Shown here: positions 16,501 to 21,811 of the stretch, piece after piece
How the letters are laid out: every line of letters begins with the position of its first letter
Position numbering within the stretch: the first letter of the stretch is position 1
The notes under the pieces: generated by a model
Seen by the model: the letters and a program-made list of their open reading frames with translations, nothing else
Told to the model about the DNA's origin: nothing
Database searches by the model: none
NCBI GenBank assembly: GCA_937874455.1
Contig: CALNBE010000257.1
Span: 1 to 21,811, forward strand
Direction of reading: 5' to 3'
Origin: an uncultured Opitutia bacterium
GTDB taxonomy: Bacteria; Verrucomicrobiota; Verrucomicrobiia; Opitutales; UBA953
DNA: 21,811 bases
Made by a program: the position numbers and the translations under genes

Positions 16501-19500
16501 AACACCATCAAGGCCGACGGCACCGCTCTCGGCGGGATGAGCGGCCAGCGGGTGATCGGGCAGAGCGAAACCCTGACTGTGAGCAGCGACAGCGCGACGG
16601 GCAACATTTTGACCGCGGACGGACAGGCCTGGCGCTTCAAGGGCTGGATCACCGAGGGCGGCTCCGTGGTGAACAATTCCTCCGCCAGCTTCACCACTCC
16701 GGCGGTGTTCAGCGACCTCACGCTCAAGGCGGTGTTTGTTCGCAATTATCAGTTGACCACGCAGGTGGATCCGGCGGGCAAAGGAAATGCGACCCCGGCC
16801 AGCGGCAGCTATCACGACAGCGGCGCGACGGTGAACCTGAATGCGACCGACATTTCCGGCTCCGGCTATACCTTTGACGAATGGGCCAGCAGCACCGGGG
16901 CGACCTTCACTCCGGTGGGCGGCGTAATGTCGCCGCAGCGCCAGGTGTCGATCACCATGGACAAGGACCATAGTGTCACCGCGAAGTTCAAACTCGGCGA
17001 CAATCTGCTGACGGTGAATGTCAAGGTGAACGGCGTGCTCAATCCGAGCCCGGTCCCGGGAGGAATCGGTTTCACCCTTGGCAAGAAGAGCGACGGCGCG
17101 ACGGCAAATTACACGCCGGGCAGCAGCCGCAATTACAATTCCTTTGAGATCGCCACCATCGTGGCGAACCACAACGCGGCGCAGGTGCGCTTCGACGGCA
17201 TGACCAGTTCGCCCGGCACCCTGCAAAATGTCGCGGGCAACTCCGCCGAGTTGGAAATGTTCGGCGACCAGTCCGTGACCGCCAGTTTCACCACCAAGCA
17301 CACCGTGACGCTGGACAGCCCGGTGGTGCTTGATGCCGTCGCGGGCGGCACCGGAGGCACGGAAACACTGGAAGACCTGACCGGCACTCTTTCCGGACGC
17401 AGTGCGGTTTACTTTTACAACCAAAACCCGCAACTCTCCGCCACGCCGGACGCGGGCTACCGTTTCCTCCGCTGGGAAGTGGACACGGACGGTGATTGGG
17501 CCACAGTGGAATCCACTTCGACGGCGTCCAGTTTCCGCCTCACGGTGAAGAGTGATGCTCGGGCGCGGGCAGTGTATGCGAAGGAATATACCGTTTACTA
17601 CGTGAGCAACCCGACCAGCGGCGCGGGCGGCACCATCAACAAGGTTTCCCCTTACACCGCCTACTACGGCGAGGAAATTCCCGGCATCGTGGCGACCCCG
17701 AACACGGCCGACGGCTACACCTTTTGGAAATGGACGGTTTCGCCCAACACGGCCCAGACCACTTTGGGCGCGCCGATTCAGGACAGCGTCTCGAACACTA
17801 CCACCCTGTTGGTTGAGGGCGAGACTGTGCTGACGGCGAATTTCACCCGCGGCGGTGCCGCGCAGATTCTGCTTACCGCCAACATCAAGTTGGACGGCGT
17901 GCTGAACCCGGACGGTTGCCCGCTGACCGTGACTGCCGGGGACTCCAGCGTGCCCGGCGAGGAATCGCCCAGTACTTTGAGCGGGGGCCAGAGCAAAACT
18001 TATTTCATTGGGGACAACCCGGCCCTGACGGCAAATGAATTGCCGGCATACGAGTTCATTTGCTGGGAGGATAACAATTCCCCCGCGGCGGACCGAACCA
18101 TCAACAACATCCGCGCCAGCCAGAGCTACACGGCGATCTACCGCACCAAGGTCACATTGACCATGGCGATCGACCCCTCGCACATCGGCGACACGGATCC
18201 CATGGTGGGCACGCACACCAGCCTGCCCGCGCTGGGCAATCTTTACCTCGGCATGAACCCGTCGATCAACAGTGCGCCCTCGGCGACGTACATCGACACC
18301 TATGCCTTCACTGGTTGGACGGTGAATGTGGGCGACCTTCCGAGTGTGCCGACGGAGGAAAACACGGCGGTGAAACTGGATGTCGCAGACAAGCGTCTCA
18401 CCGCGCACTATGCGCCGGGATACAAGCTGGAAGTCCGGGTGAAATACGAGGATACGGTGAACACCGGGGACGCCAAAAGCTTCTCGCTGGCCACTGGCAG
18501 CCGCACCGCAGTGGCCAATGGCGCGGGAAATCGCGGAGGAATTTATCTGAGCGAGTCCAACTCCATGGACTACGCCGTGCGCACGCTGGTTGTCGGCACG
18601 ACCGCGCAGGTGCGCGCCATGGCGGCGACGCCAGGGTATCGTTTTGTCGGTTGGACCGACAGCCTGAGCGGCGACACTCCCAATCTCGGCGGCGCAGACA
18701 CGTTGAGCGTCACGATGGATGCGCCCAAAACGCTGACGGCGATTTTTGAGAAAGTGCGCGTGACGCTGGAAGTTTACACCATCCCCGCCGGAGTTGCCGA
18801 AGTGAAAGGCGAGGCGACGGGGAACTACAGGCTGGTTTCAGGGAACGATCCCCGGGTTTACGAAGTGTTTTATGGAGAGACGCCCGGCTTGCAGGCTACC
18901 TCCGCGACTTCCACCTACAGCTTTGTGTCGTGGTTTTACGGTGCGGGATACACCACCGATATCACCAAACTGCTTTCGAATGATGCGGCGGTGACTTATC
19001 CGAAGCCGCTCACCGACGCGGTGACGCGGGTGACCGCCTATTTCCTCCCGCACGGGCTGCACCGCCTGGTGCTCTTCACCGAGCCGGAAGCGGAAATTGA
19101 CATTCACAAGGTGAGCGTCCCGGGGGCGTTTTCGCAGACTTACACCACGGTGGACGGGCGCCCAGCCTGCGTGGCGGACGTGGGCATTGGCGATCCTTAT
19201 AGCGAGATTGCCATCGCGGCGCAGGGGTCGGCGACTGGCTTGCTGGACGGAAAAACTTACGGATTTTACCGCTGGGTGCCTTATCCGGGGTACGAGCGCG
19301 CGCTCCCCTGGATTCACGAGACCTTCAATACCGAAACCAAGATCAACTATCCGATCGTGGAGAGTGAGATTCGCCTGGTCGCTGTTTACGCCAGTACCGA
19401 AGCCTACCGCCTCACGCTCAAGATGGAACTGGCCGACACGGAGGTGGAAATCGACCCGAAATACAAGGACGGCTTCCGCGAAACGGATTTGTTCAAGGAT

Positions 19501-21811
19501 TACTTGGGCAATGTCGAGGGTAGTACTCCGGATCCTGTTGATCCGAGCTACAAGCTGCTCTTCGTAAACCGGACGGTACCGGAAAAAAGTGCGATTTTCC
19601 CTTCGGGGCACGAGGAAACCTTCGGCTTGGACAACTACTTCGTGGGCGGACCTTTCTCCATCAACCACTGGGAATATGAGAAGAACGGGGAGTTGAAGGA
19701 CACCGGTTACGGGGAAACTTACTCGACCACGGCAGGCGTGCGCGGGCAGCCGGAAAAGGTGACCGCGTTCATCGACGTGAACACCTACACGGTCAGCCTA
19801 GCGGAGCCGGTTGTCCATCAGCCGAGTGATTGGACGCAGCCTAGCTTTGGTGGCAGCGGCAGTTTTTCCTTCCTGAGCTACGACGAGACTCTTTACCCGG
19901 CGGACATTTTCCTTGGAGCGCATGTCAGCCCGGTCCCGGCCCCGTACCTGAAGCAGGTCAAGCGGGCGAAAACCGGTTCCGCGCCGGTGCTGCACGCCAG
20001 CGGCACTCCCGGAGGATTTTCCTTCGAGGGCTGGGACGTCAACGAGGACGGCTTGGGTGACTTTACCGGCTCCGGTTTCAACTGGAGCACTTGGCCCTCC
20101 GCCTGGAAGCGCAAGATGGAGGAGGATCGGGTGGTCACGGCGATTTACCGCCGCCAGATGAACATGACCCTGAAAATTGTCCTGCCCACGACGACCTCGG
20201 CGGACAAGGCGGAGTTTTCCGCCCCGCTGCCGACCGGTGGCATCACGGTGGACAAGGAAACTTCAGGTCTGAGCGCGACCAAGACGTATCTTTACGAAAA
20301 CAGCTTCTCCGTGGTGGCGAAGCCCGAGGCGAACCATGTCCTCGAAAAGTGGATCGTCCGCAAGGCGAAGGCCGATGGCGGAGGAACCTTCGACTGGTCG
20401 GAGGAAATTGTGATGGACGGCACTCCGGGAGAAAAAAACCTGGCCGTCACCCTTGACTACCCAACGGAAGTCACCGCGGTTTTCGCCCGCCAAGGCTTCG
20501 TGTTGACCGTGGACGTTGCCAGTAGCATCGACGGCGCGCAGCACGGAAAAATCAAGGTGGACGGCACTCCGTCCGCGGGAAGCTTCGAGGAAATCCGGGC
20601 TCTGAAATACGGGGACACCCCGGCGATTGAGGCCATTCCCGATGCGGGATACGAGTTCAAGGGATGGACGGTTTCCCCGACCTCGTTGGTGGCCCCGGCC
20701 AATGTTAACGCCGCCACCACCACCGTGCAGGTGGATGGCGCGAAACGGGTGACCGCGCACTTTGAGCGCAAGGTGACGCTGACCATGGCGATTAATCCGG
20801 CCACACTGCCGGGCGATTTGCTGGTGCCTGAAGTTGGCACATATCACATCCTCGGCGGGCAGCAGCTGACCGACGGATCGCAAGTTTCGATCGAGGCAGG
20901 CGTGGACGGAGGCTATGACTTCGTCAACTGGACCGTCTCTGACAAGGATGGTGTGCGCACCAGTTCGCTGAGCGGCAAAAATCAGACCCTGACGCTGGAA
21001 GGAAACACGGTGGCCACGGCCAATTACGCCAAGTTGCTGGACTTTACCCTGACCATTCCTTCTGGGCTGGAGGAAAGCCGCGCGGTGTCGGGCGACAAGG
21101 CCGGCATCGGCCAAACCCTGACCGTGCAGTCGAACGGCACCCAGACCCGCAATACCACCTACCGGGAAAACTCGGTGATCCGGCTGGAGGCGACGGCGGG
21201 CCAGCACTTCAACTTCAAACACTGGAAAATCCAGACGGGCGGCGGCGCGGCGATCTATGTGGCGGCGCAGACGCACGAATTGACGATCACCGCGGGCACC
21301 GTGGTGGAGGCGATCTTTGAGCCGAAGAACTACACGCTCACAGTGACTCCCTTCTCCACCAATTACCTCGCGCCAATCGCGCTGAGTCTGGACGGGCTGA
21401 GCGGAGCGCAGACGCATGATTTTCTTGGCGGTTCGACTTGGACGCTGCCCTACAAGAGCAGTATCACTCTGAGCACCGTTCCCGCGACGCACTACGGATT
21501 TTTCTCCTGGACAGAAGGCGGCGTGCGCCTGGGTGTCCCGGCGGACGCCGGAAACCCGGACGGGCCGGAGCTGCCTGCGCTGACCATCGAGCTGACGGGC
21601 GACCGGACGCTGGTGGCCAACTTCAAGCGAAGCGAATACCTCCTCACGCACGTTATCAATCCGGTGGGCAGCGGCGCGGTGGTGCAGGAGGACGGCACCA
21701 CGCTTCCCTCGCCGAAAATTTACCCGGCGGACAGCATTGCGAAAATCACAGCGGTGGAAATGAGCGCTCCGGGCTATGGCACCATTTTCATGGGCTGGAG
21801 CGGGGACACCT
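13525..21811 (+). CDS. Giant exported InlB B-repeat protein (C-terminus beyond window)
   Basis: I read this frame through every codon: open from the ATG at 13525 to the window end, at least 2762 residues, no stop. A signal peptide covers about 1-24 (ALTLLVLGLAGVSAQA). The rest is about 28 divergent InlB B-repeats. I count 27 aromatic-x-x-Trp cores, from Trp77 (HWECLD) through Trp164, 246, 349 ... to Trp2758 (FMGWSGDT), averaging about 99 residues apart; one interval (1120-1317) is double, because the core there reads VRFDGM without Trp. Some repeats carry an inserted ..VDGVLNP.. strand pair. No enzyme domain is visible, and the anchoring part, if any, lies outside the window. It probably acts as a long surface stalk or adhesin. 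No Shine-Dalgarno precedes the ATG. Position suggests co-transcription with the pilus/secretion genes, though export by them is unproven. Confidence 0.88.
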   Translation, partial: MKTFFKYWALTLLVLGLAGVSAQAATVRLTVENESLGSWSLKAGGEVLTENSIVYSGAAGEEVVLTAEPGGSNGFHWECLDAHGEALHFSTEERITLRLENADYNVKLVFDDGQYAIDFEPAEAIAVVDPAQFAGMASGEKVPRGNYLKLRAAEMHEGKVFVGWESSPAAVVLSDYSTRETAFLVRQDTLIRAKYETAKYLLEVKASPAGIGGTVTVDGTSTGYYAVGSKPFVKAKANTGFTFTGWTLNAGTVTFIPANSEHTITLGAPNGSGIWSLTANFEFTDPNAPSLTVAAEEGGQVTVTLPAGQGGGTVVVPSGTTQSFTANAGDKFGLLAAPADTARHAFVTWEGSSLQKPVVNAQNEIIVNRASSVTAKFEAIKRNLTVRARLDGGGTLPSGCELRASDGSTAISSAGTAVGQYQAGTNLSLTAIPTTGYAFLKWDGLWNIAPANPSQGYSANIVTDTAIMGPNPAELTAVFVRAPEMTQLTVTAPTGGKVAVTGSYTDIRLNGQLVEINEVVSEGTQTFSFLKGATVDLQATALTADYRFVDWTDAPAGTVVPQGNVTNGKAQVVMNGDRAVVANFASTKGTLIVGISPAEAQAAGATVKNASTNAEIVGNTIHPIPSEIQLQAEVPAGSVWEFSHWSGDVAGTSTASLLEMTRDSNVVANFTRKYQLTVTKAGGGSTNSVTGTGLYAYGVEATAAVSVADGSVFVGWTGDTGTASAEELMNPILKLPMTQDRSVVAQVEAGKWLQLNVVKSTDSAGAISALGSADANAIAVTPQGKSFWKNSVAYAKLNPAGATATSSAVGHLEAGGSGTMVNLSAPEFLQVDGGVWRFKRWVEGDNDWATEISTSRNTTYLVTSSVNGHVSAVYTDQRQAEVDVYVDGVKNAPGAPAIFLDGTAVAPGGTKQMRALATAPVSAPAQASMLFSRWSGAGIAAGTQTQQSTTFSVNATQEVQGLEAYYLTKRTVTVEIETEGGSPNAAAQTLFGNTIKADGTALGGMSGQRVIGQSETLTVSSDSATGNILTADGQAWRFKGWITEGGSVVNNSSASFTTPAVFSDLTLKAVFVRNYQLTTQVDPAGKGNATPASGSYHDSGATVNLNATDISGSGYTFDEWASSTGATFTPVGGVMSPQRQVSITMDKDHSVTAKFKLGDNLLTVNVKVNGVLNPSPVPGGIGFTLGKKSDGATANYTPGSSRNYNSFEIATIVANHNAAQVRFDGMTSSPGTLQNVAGNSAELEMFGDQSVTASFTTKHTVTLDSPVVLDAVAGGTGGTETLEDLTGTLSGRSAVYFYNQNPQLSATPDAGYRFLRWEVDTDGDWATVESTSTASSFRLTVKSDARARAVYAKEYTVYYVSNPTSGAGGTINKVSPYTAYYGEEIPGIVATPNTADGYTFWKWTVSPNTAQTTLGAPIQDSVSNTTTLLVEGETVLTANFTRGGAAQILLTANIKLDGVLNPDGCPLTVTAGDSSVPGEESPSTLSGGQSKTYFIGDNPALTANELPAYEFICWEDNNSPAADRTINNIRASQSYTAIYRTKVTLTMAIDPSHIGDTDPMVGTHTSLPALGNLYLGMNPSINSAPSATYIDTYAFTGWTVNVGDLPSVPTEENTAVKLDVADKRLTAHYAPGYKLEVRVKYEDTVNTGDAKSFSLATGSRTAVANGAGNRGGIYLSESNSMDYAVRTLVVGTTAQVRAMAATPGYRFVGWTDSLSGDTPNLGGADTLSVTMDAPKTLTAIFEKVRVTLEVYTIPAGVAEVKGEATGNYRLVSGNDPRVYEVFYGETPGLQATSATSTYSFVSWFYGAGYTTDITKLLSNDAAVTYPKPLTDAVTRVTAYFLPHGLHRLVLFTEPEAEIDIHKVSVPGAFSQTYTTVDGRPACVADVGIGDPYSEIAIAAQGSATGLLDGKTYGFYRWVPYPGYERALPWIHETFNTETKINYPIVESEIRLVAVYASTEAYRLTLKMELADTEVEIDPKYKDGFRETDLFKDYLGNVEGSTPDPVDPSYKLLFVNRTVPEKSAIFPSGHEETFGLDNYFVGGPFSINHWEYEKNGELKDTGYGETYSTTAGVRGQPEKVTAFIDVNTYTVSLAEPVVHQPSDWTQPSFGGSGSFSFLSYDETLYPADIFLGAHVSPVPAPYLKQVKRAKTGSAPVLHASGTPGGFSFEGWDVNEDGLGDFTGSGFNWSTWPSAWKRKMEEDRVVTAIYRRQMNMTLKIVLPTTTSADKAEFSAPLPTGGITVDKETSGLSATKTYLYENSFSVVAKPEANHVLEKWIVRKAKADGGGTFDWSEEIVMDGTPGEKNLAVTLDYPTEVTAVFARQGFVLTVDVASSIDGAQHGKIKVDGTPSAGSFEEIRALKYGDTPAIEAIPDAGYEFKGWTVSPTSLVAPANVNAATTTVQVDGAKRVTAHFERKVTLTMAINPATLPGDLLVPEVGTYHILGGQQLTDGSQVSIEAGVDGGYDFVNWTVSDKDGVRTSSLSGKNQTLTLEGNTVATANYAKLLDFTLTIPSGLEESRAVSGDKAGIGQTLTVQSNGTQTRNTTYRENSVIRLEATAGQHFNFKHWKIQTGGGAAIYVAAQTHELTITAGTVVEAIFEPKNYTLTVTPFSTNYLAPIALSLDGLSGAQTHDFLGGSTWTLPYKSSITLSTVPATHYGFFSWTEGGVRLGVPADAGNPDGPELPALTIELTGDRTLVANFKRSEYLLTHVINPVGSGAVVQEDGTTLPSPKIYPADSIAKITAVEMSAPGYGTIFMGWSGDT

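Larger units (their letters stand above)
1161..20409 (+). repeat. Dispersed 10-mer GGAGGAAATT, eight exact + strand copies
   Basis: Exact copies start at 1161, 1404, 2131, 3549, 11617, 11677, 13111 and 20400. Variants lacking one A (GGAGGAATT) start at 9901, 10482, 15699 and 18535, and CGAGGAAATT is at 17670. The exact reverse complement is absent. All copies are inside genes, none placed as a ribosome binding site. The span given only encloses the copies. Confidence 0.65.

Noticed and set aside
13423..18408. A 1661-codon open frame on the minus strand opposite the giant gene
   Set aside because: It is a mirror frame of GC-rich coding DNA. Its translation is rich in Arg, His and Gly with no domain or signal, while the + strand frame gives regular Trp-core repeats and a signal peptide.
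20263..21651. A 462-codon open frame on the minus strand
   Set aside because: Same kind of shadow as above, opposite the giant repeat gene, with Arg/His-rich low-information translation.
13525..21811. The giant gene's repeats as recent tandem DNA duplications
   Set aside because: At the DNA level neighbouring units are strongly diverged; only short protein motifs recur, so this is an old repeat family and not a collapsed or expanded assembly repeat.

Overview
All 13 genes I can support lie on the + strand, nearly end to end, in GC-rich DNA. The first (1-82) is the tail of a gene cut by the window edge and the last (13525-21811) runs off the other end. Gene order, the mix of type IV pilus (T4P) and type II secretion (T2SS) families, unusually large prepilin-like proteins and giant divergent InlB B-repeat proteins suggest a Gram-negative bacterium of the PVC group, most likely Verrucomicrobiota or a relative. 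This is inference from gene style; there is no rRNA or other phylogenetic marker here.

Layout. Positions 79-4779 hold the energy and outer-membrane core: a PilT-like ATPase, a compact secretin and a GspE/PilB-type assembly ATPase. A 283-aa prepilin-like protein follows (4803-5654), then a 176-bp gap with two strong stem-loops. Positions 5831-10218 hold the inner-membrane and periplasmic parts: a GspL/PilM-PilN-like protein, a PilO/GspM-like protein, two unrecognised envelope proteins (Pro/Ala-rich plus coiled coil; one membrane span plus coiled coil), and a periplasmic protein ending in a GspC/PilP-like segment. Positions 10225-12472 hold a GspF/PilC platform protein and a second, 342-aa prepilin-like protein. 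Positions 12505-21811 encode two Sec-exported InlB B-repeat proteins, one of 332 aa with four repeats and one of at least 2762 aa with about 28 repeats and no stop before the window ends.

How they may work together. The first eleven complete or partial genes can form one envelope machine: GspE and GspF drive assembly of a pilus or pseudopilus from the two prepilin-like proteins, PilT would disassemble it, the GspL/PilO/GspC-like proteins connect the inner membrane to the secretin, and the secretin forms the outer-membrane pore. The repeat proteins, 32 bp and 21 bp downstream of their neighbours, are the natural candidates for a cargo or a surface adhesin tied to the machine; this link rests on position only. 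No prepilin peptidase gene is present in the window.

Two signals are not explained by gene content. The 10-mer GGAGGAAATT occurs eight times exactly, always on the + strand and in two codon phases. A block of low GC covers much of the gspF gene and the second pilin gene (about 10.7-12.0 kb), with a smaller patch at 13.2-13.5 kb. There are no tRNA, rRNA, CRISPR, IS or phage features that I can see, and apart from the 176-bp gap no gene-free stretch reaches 100 bases.
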